In this document: positions 33,874 to 42,056 of the stretch, one piece after another | Layout: every line of letters begins with the position of its first letter | Numbering within the stretch: position 1 is the first letter of the stretch | Translations under genes and position numbers: made by a program | Source of the DNA: Lachnospiraceae bacterium | GTDB taxonomy: Bacteria > Bacillota > Clostridia > Lachnospirales > Lachnospiraceae | Assembly: GCA_024403515.1 (NCBI GenBank) | Contig: JAKSRS010000018.1 | Span: 1-42,056, forward strand | Length of the DNA stretch: 42,056 nucleotides | Reading direction: 5' to 3' | Notes under the pieces: generated by a model | The model's database searches: none | What the model was told of the DNA's origin: nothing | Seen by the model: the letters and a program-made list of their open reading frames with translations, nothing else

Positions 33874-35604
33874 ATGAAAAAATTGAAAATCACAGCCAAA
33901 TTATTATTAATGGTTGTACCGTTGGCTGTCTTATCGGTTATCTTGCTTTTTTCAGCAATTTCATCGATGAAGAGTGTCAACGCCAAGACAACTAACCTTT
34001 ATTACGAACAGTTATATAAAGGTAACTCCACATTAATTAATGCGGACCGCGACTTCTATCAGGCATACACAGCCTTACTTAAAGCTATGGTTGCAGGATT
34101 AAGTGGTCGAGACACATCAATTGCAATGGCCGACTTTAGAGAAAACATGGCTCAGACTTATGAAAGAGTTAACGCTTTATCTGAAATCGCTGCTAAATAC
34201 CCTGATTTAAATTCATACGTTTTTACTACTGAAGATGGAGAAAAAGTTACTCTTCCGGATCAGATTGCTCAGTTTAATGAGCACATTGCTTATTTAGGAC
34301 AGATTGCCGGTGGCGACATCAACTTCGCTCTCTTACAGGAATTCAACCCCGCTTTCGATGCAACAAGAAAAAACATTTCAAATATCGAAGATCTTGTTGA
34401 AAGTTATTCAAATGATGAAGGAAAGAAAGTATCTAATTCAATCCTTTCAATGATTATTCAGATTTTTGTTATTTCACTTATCGTACTTGTTGTTATCGCT
34501 ATTATCACAATTAAGCTTCTTGGCTATATCAGAAAGAGCCTTGTAGCTGTTGCTGATGAAATCGATGCTATTGCAAGCAAAGATCTTACTGCTTCATCTA
34601 CTAAGATTGAAGGCGTAGACGAAATCGCAATACTTAGCCAGGCTGCAGATAAATTAAAAGAAGAACTTACTTCTGTAATGCAGACTCTCGACAATACTTC
34701 TAAAGAACTTACAGATTCAAGTGATCGCATGGATGATTCTACAAACGAAGCCTGCGAATCAGTTACAAATATCGATACAGCTTCAGGCGAACTTGCTCAC
34801 ACTGCTACTACTCAGGCTCAGGATGTTGAACAGATTGCAAATGAAGTAACAGATATCGAAGCTATCACAAAGCAGAGCATCAATGATACCGAAAAGCTTG
34901 CCGGTGCTTGTGATGATATTGAAAAGATTACTCAGACAGGTATGGACACTGTAAAAGAGCTTACAAAGATTACAGAACAGAGCATGAGCGCATTCAACTC
35001 TATCTTAACTGTTATTGAAGGAATCGATGAAAAGACTAAAAACATTGGTGTCGCATCTGATATGATTACTGCTATCGCTAGCCAGACTAACCTTCTTTCA
35101 CTAAACGCTTCAATTGAAGCTGCAAGAGCAGGTGAAGCCGGTAAGGGATTCGCAGTTGTTGCTGATGAAATCCGTCAGTTGGCTGAACAGAGTGCTTCTT
35201 CTGCTAACACTATTAATTCAATGCTTAACGAGCTTATTGCAAGTTCTACAGATGCAACAAACGAAAGCATGCGAGTTAAGGACTATGTTGAACGTCAGAG
35301 ACAGTCAGTTATTGATACACGTGCAGGATTCGAAGAAATCGTTAATAACATTCAGATTGTTAACGAAGGCGTTGACAGCTTAAAGGTTGTTAGCAACAAT
35401 CTCGAACAGAAGGTTAATGTTATGTCTAACCTCGTTGAATCACTCTCTGCTATCTCAGAAGAAAATGCAGCTACTGCTCAGGAACTTAGCGCTACAACAT
35501 CTACTGTAACTACTACAATGGAAAGAATTGAAGATGCTGCTAAGCTTGTAAAGGATTCATCAGATAAACTTTCAAACATCGTTGAAGCTTACACTATTGA
35601 ATAA
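33874..35604 (+). CDS. Methyl-accepting chemotaxis protein
   Basis: 576 residues. Transmembrane helices at about 10-31 and 190-215 flank an all-helical extracellular domain (about 32-188) of the four-helix-bundle type. A HAMP segment follows to about 265, then the long coiled-coil signalling domain. The tip, [36 protein letters not shown] (residues 401-436, shown in parts), is intact and would bind CheA/CheW. The ligand is unknown. GTGAGG lies 7 nt before the ATG. Monocistronic, with a terminator 20 bp after the stop. It supports a motile lifestyle together with fliB and FapA. Confidence 0.95.
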   Translation: MKKLKITAKLLLMVVPLAVLSVILLFSAISSMKSVNAKTTNLYYEQLYKGNSTLINADRDFYQAYTALLKAMVAGLSGRDTSIAMADFRENMAQTYERVNALSEIAAKYPDLNSYVFTTEDGEKVTLPDQIAQFNEHIAYLGQIAGGDINFALLQEFNPAFDATRKNISNIEDLVESYSNDEGKKVSNSILSMIIQIFVISLIVLVVIAIITIKLLGYIRKSLVAVADEIDAIASKDLTASSTKIEGVDEIAILSQAADKLKEELTSVMQTLDNTSKELTDSSDRMDDSTNEACESVTNIDTASGELAHTATTQAQDVEQIANEVTDIEAITKQSINDTEKLAGACDDIEKITQTGMDTVKELTKITEQSMSAFNSILTVIEGIDEKTKNIGVASDMITAIASQTNLLSLNASIEAARAGEAGKGFAVVADEIRQLAEQSASSANTINSMLNELIASSTDATNESMRVKDYVERQRQSVIDTRAGFEEIVNNIQIVNEGVDSLKVVSNNLEQKVNVMSNLVESLSAISEENAATAQELSATTSTVTTTMERIEDAAKLVKDSSDKLSNIVEAYTIE

Positions 35605-35623
35605 TTTGAACATTAAAAAGAAA

Positions 35624-35650
35624 GGGCCGGCTCACTGAGCCGGTCTTTTT
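35624..35650 (+). terminator. Terminator of the chemoreceptor gene
   Basis: CCGGCTC (35627-35633), 3-nt loop, GAGCCGG (35637-35643), extended by GU and GC pairs, then TCTTTTT. Confidence 0.9.
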
Positions 35651-35678
35651 ATGCCCTAACGTATTCTTAGACTAGCAA

Positions 35679-35714
35679 AAAACTCTGCTTAAGTTTAATC
35701 TTTCGCAGAGTTTT
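35679..35714. terminator. Bidirectional terminator before the hybrid kinase 3' end
   Basis: AAAACTCTGC (35679-35688) and GCAGAGTTTT (35705-35714) form a perfect 10-bp stem with a 16-nt loop. T-rich flanks occur in both directions; the main role is ending the minus-strand kinase gene. Confidence 0.75.
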
Positions 35715-35721
35715 CTTTTGA

Positions 35722-37509
35722 CTATTTAATTTTATCTTTTGGAAGCCATTTTAGTAAGAGTTCTTCAAGTTCCGTACCCTTTATAGGTTTAGACAGGTAA
35801 TCATCAAATCCTTCATTTAAATAGAACTCTCTGGCGTCCGCCAAGGCGTTTGCCGTAAGTGCTATAATCGGAATATCAATACCCATCTTACGAAGCTCTT
35901 TTAAGGTCTCTACTCCATCCATATCAGGCATCATGTGATCTAGAAGAACAATATCGAACTTATCTTTGGAAGCTAGTTCTATGGCCTTTTTACCGCTCGA
36001 TGCGTTAGTTATTTTCATCTGTGTCTTCTTTAATAAACCTTTTAATACTACAAGGTTTGTTGCTGTATCATCAACTGCAAGTACCGATACATCAGGTGCT
36101 ACGAAGGATTCTTTGTACTCTTTCTTCTCTTCATGTAATGCCGCCTGCCTGCTTGCTATATCGCCTATTGGCTCTTCGGACAAAAGCTGCTGTCGGATTT
36201 TTATATAGAACAAAGAGCCTTTACCGTACTCACTTTCAAAAGAAAGTTCGCCGCCCATTAAAGATACCAGGCTTTTAGCTATTACAAGTCCAAGTCCAGT
36301 TCCTTCTACCCTTCTATTCTTCTCTCTTTCGAGTCTGTTGAAGGATTCAAATAACCTGTCTTTATCTTCAGGTTTTATACCGATTCCGGTATCTTCTACA
36401 CCAATATATAACTCAGCCGCTCCATCTTCTAACTTCTTAGTATGAACGCTTAAGGTTACCTGCCCTTTTTCAGTATACTTTATGGCGTTTGTTAAAAGGT
36501 TTGTAGCTATCTGCTTGATTCTAACCTCATCGCCTTTCATCTTTTCAAATGTATCCTCAGGACAAATGAGTTTTAAATCTAGTTTTTTCTTCAAAGCTCG
36601 TGGTCTGTTGATGACCATAATATCGTTTATTACCGAACTTAAAAAGTAATCATCTTCTTCTATGCTTAGTTTTCCACTTTCAATCTTGGAATAATCTAAG
36701 ATGTCATTTATAATCGAAAGAAGCATGTTTCCCGAACTTTCAATTATCGTTGCATAGTCACGTATCTGTTCTTCCTTACTTTCACGAAGAATCATTTCAT
36801 TCATTCCAAGCACTGCATTAATTGGCGTTCGGATTTCGTGACTCATGTTTGCTAAGAATGTTGATTTGGCGTCACCAATTTCTTTTTCCACATGTGCTTT
36901 ATCTTCGTAGTGAAGTTTTACGTTTAACAGTGTTGTCACAAGTGTTGTTGCCAGTAATAGGAAAAAGATTCTCATTACGAAATTTATCCATTCAGGCGGA
37001 TCAGTCAACCTTACTGCATCAGACATTAGGGTTAAATCAAAGAAATCGGTTATACAAAAAAGCACTACCCACAAGGCCTCAATCACTGTATAGGATATAT
37101 CCTGATACAGGGCTGCCAGGATAATTATTATCGGATATAAAAGTCTTACCGAATCAAAGTCCCTGTAAAAGTATATCCATACGCCATAAAAGGTGGCGTA
37201 TAAAAATGGGCCGATAATCATATTTGCATAGTAAAGTTTTCCATGTTTATCGTGCTTATTTGCATGCCCGAGATAAAATTTGCCCCAGGCATATATAAGT
37301 GCCGATACAAATGCGGTCAGCAACAGTGGAACTGCCACAAACCACAGAAAACCTTTAACCGAATAATCAACCATTTTACCAAGCTCTGCAAACCAAAAAG
37401 TAAAAAACATGACTGTTTCGGCAATCATCAATGATATGCATCCTGCAAAAAGACTGTTTTTAACCTTAGTTACATCGATTAATATTTTTTGTTTAATTTC
37501 ATCCTTCAT
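35722..37509 (-). CDS. Hybrid sensor histidine kinase with C-terminal receiver
   Basis: 595 residues. Residues 15-195 hold six helices with short loops, an integral membrane sensor without a clear extracellular domain. HisKA has the H-box FLANMSHEIRTPINAVLG (His224). HATPase has the N-box around NLLTNAIKYT, G1 EDTGIG and G2 GTGLGL. The receiver has VDD (479-481), phospho-acceptor Asp524 in LLDHMMPD, and the lysine in YLSKP. All phosphotransfer residues are present. The receiver has no output domain, so a separate Hpt or regulator is needed; none is adjacent. GAGG lies 7 nt before the ATG. Confidence 0.95.
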   Translation of the reverse strand: MKDEIKQKILIDVTKVKNSLFAGCISLMIAETVMFFTFWFAELGKMVDYSVKGFLWFVAVPLLLTAFVSALIYAWGKFYLGHANKHDKHGKLYYANMIIGPFLYATFYGVWIYFYRDFDSVRLLYPIIIILAALYQDISYTVIEALWVVLFCITDFFDLTLMSDAVRLTDPPEWINFVMRIFFLLLATTLVTTLLNVKLHYEDKAHVEKEIGDAKSTFLANMSHEIRTPINAVLGMNEMILRESKEEQIRDYATIIESSGNMLLSIINDILDYSKIESGKLSIEEDDYFLSSVINDIMVINRPRALKKKLDLKLICPEDTFEKMKGDEVRIKQIATNLLTNAIKYTEKGQVTLSVHTKKLEDGAAELYIGVEDTGIGIKPEDKDRLFESFNRLEREKNRRVEGTGLGLVIAKSLVSLMGGELSFESEYGKGSLFYIKIRQQLLSEEPIGDIASRQAALHEEKKEYKESFVAPDVSVLAVDDTATNLVVLKGLLKKTQMKITNASSGKKAIELASKDKFDIVLLDHMMPDMDGVETLKELRKMGIDIPIIALTANALADAREFYLNEGFDDYLSKPIKGTELEELLLKWLPKDKIK

Positions 37510-37590
37510 ACAGTGACCTCATGGTTAGCGAAGGTTATCCTTCTATCCCATTTAATAATACCATATACTCTATAAAAAATAATTACATAA

Positions 37591-39300
37591 CTAATTAGCG
37601 TTATAATATGCCTCAAGTTCTTCTTTGCAAGATAAAAATACATCTGCTAGTTTCTTATCAAAATGACTTCCCGAATCCTTTTCTATTATTTCATAGGCCT
37701 TTTCATAAGAAAAAGCTTCCTTGTAACACCTTTTGGAAACCAGGGCATCAAATACATCCGCAAGAGCCATAATGCGTGCTTCTATTGGTATTTCATCACC
37801 CTTCAATCCATGAGGATATCCGCAGCCATTGACCTTTTCATGATGATAATGCGCCACATTTTCGGCCACACGTACAAAATCCTCTTCTTCTACGCCCGAT
37901 AAAATCTCACTTACCATGTGATATCCGATTTCAGAATGCTCTTTCATCTTTTCGTACTCTTCGTCAGTAAATCTTCCCTGTTTTCTAAGTACGGCGTCGT
38001 CTACACCTATTTTTCCAAGATCGTGCATGGGTGCACTTCTTATAACAAGCTCCAGAAATCTTGATTCGAGTCCCAAATCGGATTTGGCAAGTTTATCGGC
38101 AAATATCCTTACAACATCACTCGTTCTTTTGATATGACCGCCTGTACTTAAGTCTCTTGATTCAACCATCTGGGCCATGCCAAGTATTGTTTTTTCCTGG
38201 ATACTTTTAATCTTTCTTGTTTTCTCGTCTACTTCTCTTGCAAGCTCATCGTTGTATTTTTCCTGAAGTTCCAAGGCCTTGTAGTGCTCTGTATCATCTA
38301 CAAGTTCTATGGTATAACCCTTAAGTTTTCCAAACGGGTTGGTCAAAACGTGAATCATACCATCGTAATAGCGTTCATTAAGAAGGAATGCTTTTATTGG
38401 AAGATGAACATGTTCCTGTTGTGAACTTTTTTCATACTCTTCCTCCACGCTTGAAATCTTATCTATAATGCTTTGTAAATCATCACTGCAATTACGGATT
38501 ATCTGGCCAAGTCTGTAATGAGAAAGCTCAGGAAAGATTTCTTCCATATAGTCGTTACAGCCTTTGTACACTTTCTTTTTATCAAAAGTTAAAAAGCCGA
38601 TGCTTTCAAGTTGTTCATCAATGATATTCTGATTTTCATAGACTGTGAAAATATTGGAATCATAAATCGGAATTAAGGCTCCAAACATCAAAACATCGAA
38701 AGCCACGGGAATAAAAGAGTAGTTAAAGCCAAAAATCTTTTCAACGGCGTAAACCACTGTTGCTATTGCCATTAAGACTAAAAGGGCAATAGCGTTTTTC
38801 CTGTCTACTGACTTCTTTTTGGCAAGAACATAAATTACTACGGCAAAAGAAAGTAAAAGATACAAATAGATTAATGATATGGCAAGCGTATGACAGGGGC
38901 CGTAAACCTTATCAAGTACTAAGTTTCCATTTATCACATGGAAGGTGGCGCTTTTATAGAAAATCTCGCTTCTTCCTATTGTGCATACAAGGCAGAAAAC
39001 TACGCCCTGAAACAGGGTAAGCAGGACTTTAATGTATTTAGAAAGTTCGAAATGGCATATTTCAAGCACCAAAAAGAAATAAAATGCCGGTAAAAATACA
39101 CCACCGAAATAACTTATTATTTGTGCAAACAAGGCTTCTTCAAGGGTTCTTGAAATCGAGACAAAATAAAAACCGAAGCTTGAAAGAATTAGACATACTA
39201 AATTCAAGTACTGAATAACGCTTTTTCGAACATCAAATATCTTTAGCCAGACCAACATGCCTATCGAAATAACAAGGCAACCCAAATACATATATGCCAT
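37591..39300 (-). CDS. 7TM sensor with HD-GYP cyclic-di-GMP phosphodiesterase domain
   Basis: 569 residues from the second of two adjacent ATGs, which has GGGGG 5 nt upstream. Residues 1-215 contain seven helices of the histidine-kinase N-terminal 7TM type. A PAS-like segment (230-340) and coiled coil (345-370) follow. The HD-GYP domain (about 372-565) has HD at 427-428 (MHDLGKIGVDD), HHE at 487-489 and GCGYP at 493-497, so metal-binding and GYP motifs are intact. Expected activity: hydrolysis of cyclic di-GMP. It lies between the hybrid kinase and a long palindrome. The AraC-GGDEF gene 1.2 kb away could provide the opposing activity. Confidence 0.93.
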   Translation of the reverse strand: MAYMYLGCLVISIGMLVWLKIFDVRKSVIQYLNLVCLILSSFGFYFVSISRTLEEALFAQIISYFGGVFLPAFYFFLVLEICHFELSKYIKVLLTLFQGVVFCLVCTIGRSEIFYKSATFHVINGNLVLDKVYGPCHTLAISLIYLYLLLSFAVVIYVLAKKKSVDRKNAIALLVLMAIATVVYAVEKIFGFNYSFIPVAFDVLMFGALIPIYDSNIFTVYENQNIIDEQLESIGFLTFDKKKVYKGCNDYMEEIFPELSHYRLGQIIRNCSDDLQSIIDKISSVEEEYEKSSQQEHVHLPIKAFLLNERYYDGMIHVLTNPFGKLKGYTIELVDDTEHYKALELQEKYNDELAREVDEKTRKIKSIQEKTILGMAQMVESRDLSTGGHIKRTSDVVRIFADKLAKSDLGLESRFLELVIRSAPMHDLGKIGVDDAVLRKQGRFTDEEYEKMKEHSEIGYHMVSEILSGVEEEDFVRVAENVAHYHHEKVNGCGYPHGLKGDEIPIEARIMALADVFDALVSKRCYKEAFSYEKAYEIIEKDSGSHFDKKLADVFLSCKEELEAYYNAN

Positions 39301-39370
39301 CATGTCCCCCTTATGAATGTTATTTATAAACTAATCATAGCACTCCTTTTAATTCATAACAACAAAACAT

Positions 39371-39457
39371 AAAGCAGCAAGTTAAAAACTGATATGTACC
39401 CTCTTTACTGGACAACCAGTAAGGAGGGTACATATCAGTAAAAACCTGCTGCTTTTT
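39371..39457. repeat. 87-bp near-perfect palindrome, terminator or mobile palindromic element
   Basis: A 24-bp stem (39388-39411 with 39416-39439, one G-T pair) closes on an ACAA tetraloop. A basal 9-bp stem, AAAGCAGCA (39371-39379) with TGCTGCTTT (39447-39455), encloses an asymmetric bulge. TTTTT follows on plus and TTTATGTTTT on minus. It lies downstream of the MBL-hydrolase gene and could end its transcript, but it is much longer than other terminators here. Confidence 0.7.
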
Positions 39458-39524
39458 CATCTTCTAATTAACACTTATTTTTCATATCCGCAAATCATTT
39501 GAGAAATTACTTCATACTATTATC

Positions 39525-40325
39525 CTAGCTTTTAGCAAAAATATTATCAGGCTGATAACAAATGCCATGATCATCCTGGCCAAAGACTTTTCCTTCTTCA
39601 GCCTTAAAAGGATGATACATCGCATGCGCTTCACCGCCAAAATACTCGTAATGCGTATCGTCTTGCGTTTTACCTTCAAATATTTCCTTTAAGCCGCCAA
39701 GCATAGCACTTATTAAAGAAATATCGTCGAAGGTTTTAGCGTGACCATGCAGAATATAATCTGCTTTATCTTCCAAAAATGTAATTCTTTCTACTGCTTT
39801 TATGTATTCTTCAATTGAAAGGCATCCATCCAATTGCATCCAACAATGATGATTTATGCTATCTCCTGTAAAAAGAATTCTTTCCTGCGGGCATAAAAGT
39901 AAGATTCCTCCGGGTGTGTGTCCGGGAATCTCGTAGATTTCAAGCGTTCTTCCACCGAGATCAATTACATCGCCTTCCTGAATATTTACAAAAGGTGGCA
40001 TCGAAAAGTTTTCTTTTGCAAACCATTCCACAGTTTCCGGATCGTCTATAAATGTTTTGGCAAGTTCCAAATCCTTTACATTCATGTAAGCCTTGTCAAA
40101 AAACACATTTCCAAAGATATGGTCCGGATGACCATGTGTATTCACTACTACAACCGGCTTATCTGTATATCTTTTTACGACCTCGTTCAAATCATTGTAG
40201 CCATTCATGGTATCGATAAGGCATGCCTTATTTTCACCAATTAGCAAATACCCTGTAGATTCTCCTGCCTCATCAAGCAGATATAATCCTTTTTTAAGTT
40301 CTTTAATATTTAATTCTTTACTCAT
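39525..40325 (-). CDS. MBL-fold metallo-hydrolase
   Basis: 266 residues of the metallo-beta-lactamase fold. Zinc motif H64-x-H66-x-D68-H69 in NTHGHPDHIFG, then PGHTPGG, TGDSIN and a late HGH. It is close to the glyoxalase-II/YcbL-like subgroup rather than to beta-lactamases. No signal peptide. The C-terminal 45 residues (YEYFGGEAHAMYHPF onward) extend the core. The substrate is unknown, possibly a thioester or a lactone. AGGAGGGG lies 3-5 nt before the ATG. Single gene, with the palindrome at 39371-39457 downstream. Confidence 0.88.
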   Translation of the reverse strand: MSKELNIKELKKGLYLLDEAGESTGYLLIGENKACLIDTMNGYNDLNEVVKRYTDKPVVVVNTHGHPDHIFGNVFFDKAYMNVKDLELAKTFIDDPETVEWFAKENFSMPPFVNIQEGDVIDLGGRTLEIYEIPGHTPGGILLLCPQERILFTGDSINHHCWMQLDGCLSIEEYIKAVERITFLEDKADYILHGHAKTFDDISLISAMLGGLKEIFEGKTQDDTHYEYFGGEAHAMYHPFKAEEGKVFGQDDHGICYQPDNIFAKS

Positions 40326-40465
40326 ATACCCCTCCTGTTTCCATCAGATAATATTTTAACCTAATATAAGCATCTCCCAATCGCAAAAACTTCTTTTGCC
40401 AAAAGATTGTACCTTTCTTCTAATTTATCATAAGGTTAAATAATATTCGAGTATATAAGTTAGAT

Positions 40466-41290
40466 TTAATCTTCGTTTTCACGCTTAAACTCGTCACTGA
40501 GTTCATTATGTAGCATTGAGAAAAACTCTGAATATCTAAGAGCTCCTTTAGAATCAAAGCAAACTGCTTTCACATACATTGCCAAAGGAATTTCTTTATT
40601 ATCCCAGACTATGCACTCTTTATTATGGCTTAATATTTCCTCGCATATTGATTGAGCGTATTTCTCATCCGCTGAATTAGTCAAAATAACGAATTCGTCT
40701 CCACCTATTCTAAATACAATGTCATCTTCGCCCGCGGCATTTTCCATTCTCTTCATGGCTGTGATAATTGCCAAATCACCCGCTTTGTGCGAAATATCAT
40801 TAATAGGAATCAAATGCTTGATATCGCCTAATGCAAGATAGCATCCCTTTCTATCCTTAATGCAATCATATAATTCACTGATATCGATCTTTTTTCTGTC
40901 TTTCATCTGTTCTTCCTCCAGTAGTTCCCTATCGATTCTATATCCCGGGAAAAGTTCATAGTTTGAGGGATTTTTCCTAAACTCCGAAGGTGACACTTGC
41001 CATACACTGTAAAAGGCTCTTGTAAAAGCTTCATTACTTCCATATCCGTACATAACTGCTACATCCAATATTGTTCTTTCCGGATGTGATGCCAGTTCTT
41101 TGGCCGCCTTACTCATTCTTCTTCGGATAATATAATCCCTGATAGTCATGTTATTAACGTATCTGAAAAGCTTTTCAATAGTGGATTTGGAACAATACAG
41201 ATGGTCGGCTATATCTTCTGTATTTATGGATTCCATAAGATTGTTATCTATATACTCGAGCGCTTCAATAAGAATCTGTATATTCTCCAT
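40466..41290 (-). CDS. AraC-type regulator fused to a GGDEF domain
   Basis: 274 residues. Residues 5-108 are a complete AraC DNA-binding domain with both helix-turn-helices: STEDIADHLYCSKSTIEKLF-like first unit (24-42) and DVAVMYGYGSNEAFTRAFYSVWQVSPSEFR second unit (76-105). Residues 135-265 are a short GGDEF domain: metal Asp156 in YLALGDIKH, AGD at 170-172 and an intact RIGGDEF (GGDEF at 196-200). The second Asp of the usual D-x-D is Lys158, and the RxxD inhibitory site is absent. It could make cyclic di-GMP or bind a nucleotide to control DNA binding; which one cannot be decided here. AAAGGA lies 7 nt before the ATG. Confidence 0.88.
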   Translation of the reverse strand: MENIQILIEALEYIDNNLMESINTEDIADHLYCSKSTIEKLFRYVNNMTIRDYIIRRRMSKAAKELASHPERTILDVAVMYGYGSNEAFTRAFYSVWQVSPSEFRKNPSNYELFPGYRIDRELLEEEQMKDRKKIDISELYDCIKDRKGCYLALGDIKHLIPINDISHKAGDLAIITAMKRMENAAGEDDIVFRIGGDEFVILTNSADEKYAQSICEEILSHNKECIVWDNKEIPLAMYVKAVCFDSKGALRYSEFFSMLHNELSDEFKRENED

Positions 41291-41388
41291 ATCCTCATCC
41301 TTTCTATCTTGATATCGTAAGTGAATTATAAAATAGTTTTAAATTTTTCTCTTGATAAAATGAGTAAAAAATAGGATTTAGATGTAAT

Positions 41389-41841
41389 TTATGGCATTAT
41401 AGGATGTTTCTCTGTTATAAAATCTTCCAGTTGTTCTTTTCCGGTTGGACATACCGTTATAAAAAGGCTGTCCGAAACCTCCGCCTCATATGTCTTTCTG
41501 ACGGAATGCCCAAATTCATTTACTATAAATTCAATCTCTGTCTTTCCGGGTTTTATCCCTCTAAACACATAGTATTCTTTTTTTGATTGCCCTGCAAACA
41601 TGCCGGTATGAGCAGTATTCTTTTCAATACATTCAAGAACATCCTCGTTCCATTCTTCCGAAACAATAGTCGCATTAATGTATTCATCGACAATTATAGT
41701 CACTTCATCGCCTGACGTAATCTCATGTATTGCTTTATATTTTGCATCCTGCATTTCTAATTCAATTACTGATTTTATAAGAGGGATGCTCATTATCAGC
41801 AATACAATAATAATCAAAAACAGAACTATTTTTTTCTTCAT
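41389..41841 (-). CDS. Small anchored extracytoplasmic protein, unknown function
   Basis: 150 residues from the ATG at 41841; a GTG 12 nt earlier is an alternative that overlaps AGAGG. One N-terminal hydrophobic helix (KIVLFLIIIVLLIMSIPLI) works as an anchor or uncleaved signal. The rest, about 115 residues, is beta-rich with YYVFRGIKPGKTEIEFIV, a pattern seen in Ig-like domains and loosely in I42 (chagasin-type) protease inhibitors. No catalytic motif. No family assigned. It lies 98 bp upstream of the AraC-GGDEF gene on the same strand and may share its transcript. Confidence 0.7.
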   Translation of the reverse strand: MKKKIVLFLIIIVLLIMSIPLIKSVIELEMQDAKYKAIHEITSGDEVTIIVDEYINATIVSEEWNEDVLECIEKNTAHTGMFAGQSKKEYYVFRGIKPGKTEIEFIVNEFGHSVRKTYEAEVSDSLFITVCPTGKEQLEDFITEKHPIMP

Positions 41842-42028
41842 TCGCTCTCGCACCTCTTCTTCGAAAATTCGCTGTCACTCATTGAGCGTTGCCACAAAAT
41901 CTATGACTGCCTATGCTCCATAGCATACTGAACGCCTTCCAACGAAAATATCATAGCATTACCCTTTAATCCTAAAAATAGAAATTTACATAGCCCGAAT
42001 AATCAAAATAATCTGCCTAACTAGACAG

Positions 42029-42056
42029 TTACCTTTCCTTTACGATATCTTCCCAC
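42029..42056 (-). CDS. Possible C-terminal end of a gene beyond the right edge
   Basis: The last bases read, on the minus strand, WEDIVKER and then TAA, which looks like a plausible C-terminus. Another frame stays open to a TAG at 42021, so the frame is uncertain. Between this and the small anchored protein (41854-42028) I see only AT-rich sequence. Confidence 0.25.

Noticed and set aside
1..42056. CRISPR array, transposon, prophage or toxin-antitoxin pair
   Set aside because: I saw no regularly spaced repeats, transposase, integrase, phage genes or paired small ORFs of known families.

Overview
The window looks like chromosomal DNA of a low-GC, Gram-positive, motile, fibre-degrading gut or rumen anaerobe, most likely a Lachnospiraceae of the Butyrivibrio/Pseudobutyrivibrio type. 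The evidence is many lipoboxed ABC binding proteins, strong AGGAGG-type ribosome binding sites, a clostridial-type cobalamin riboswitch, a plant-arabinan locus, and flagellum-linked genes (FapA, FliB, a sigma-D-like promoter, a chemoreceptor). The species assignment is inference. I saw no rRNA, tRNA, CRISPR array, insertion sequence or prophage.

Left part (1-4.6 kb, minus strand): a cobalamin-riboswitch operon. The riboswitch (about 4325-4510) and its terminator (4224-4254) precede a CbiK-type cobaltochelatase made as a surface lipoprotein, a two-domain lipoprotein that looks NEAT-like, a BtuF/FecB-type binding lipoprotein and a FecCD permease cut by the window edge. My reading is a surface tetrapyrrole capture, metal-insertion and import system serving B12 salvage. 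This is the most interesting unit in the window.

4.6-10.6 kb: a DUF1295 membrane protein with a duplicated N-terminal 13-residue motif, a signal-less CE15-like glucuronoyl esterase, a doubtful small ORF, a ferredoxin-nitroreductase fusion convergent with a second nitroreductase, and a homodimeric-type ABC exporter.

10.6-24.2 kb: an arabinan utilisation region. araNPQ-like importer genes are followed by an ArsR-type regulator carrying a large beta-rich sensor domain, then a secreted lipoprotein GH43 arabinanase, a cytoplasmic GH43 exo-arabinofuranosidase and a GH51 arabinofuranosidase. An LplABC-type importer is transcribed separately. A YesL/DUF624 gene is divergent from araN across a 337-bp intergenic region with two promoters, two matching 16-bp operators 104 bp apart and a LacI-like palindrome. 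The plan is extracellular arabinan cutting, oligosaccharide import, and cytoplasmic trimming to arabinose.

24.2-33.9 kb: an OFA-family MFS transporter, a GtrII-like membrane glucosyltransferase, a FapA/DUF342 gene behind a sigma-D-like promoter and convergent with flagellin methylase FliB, an anchored SGNH esterase with a sugar O-acetyltransferase, and a fused membrane/spermidine-synthase-like protein preceded by a 25-codon ORF with a perfect ribosome binding site.

33.9-42 kb: a signalling block. It holds a chemoreceptor, a hybrid histidine kinase, a 7TM HD-GYP phosphodiesterase, an MBL-fold hydrolase, an AraC-GGDEF fusion and a small anchored protein of unknown function. Most genes are on the minus strand, and nearly every operon end carries a visible intrinsic terminator.
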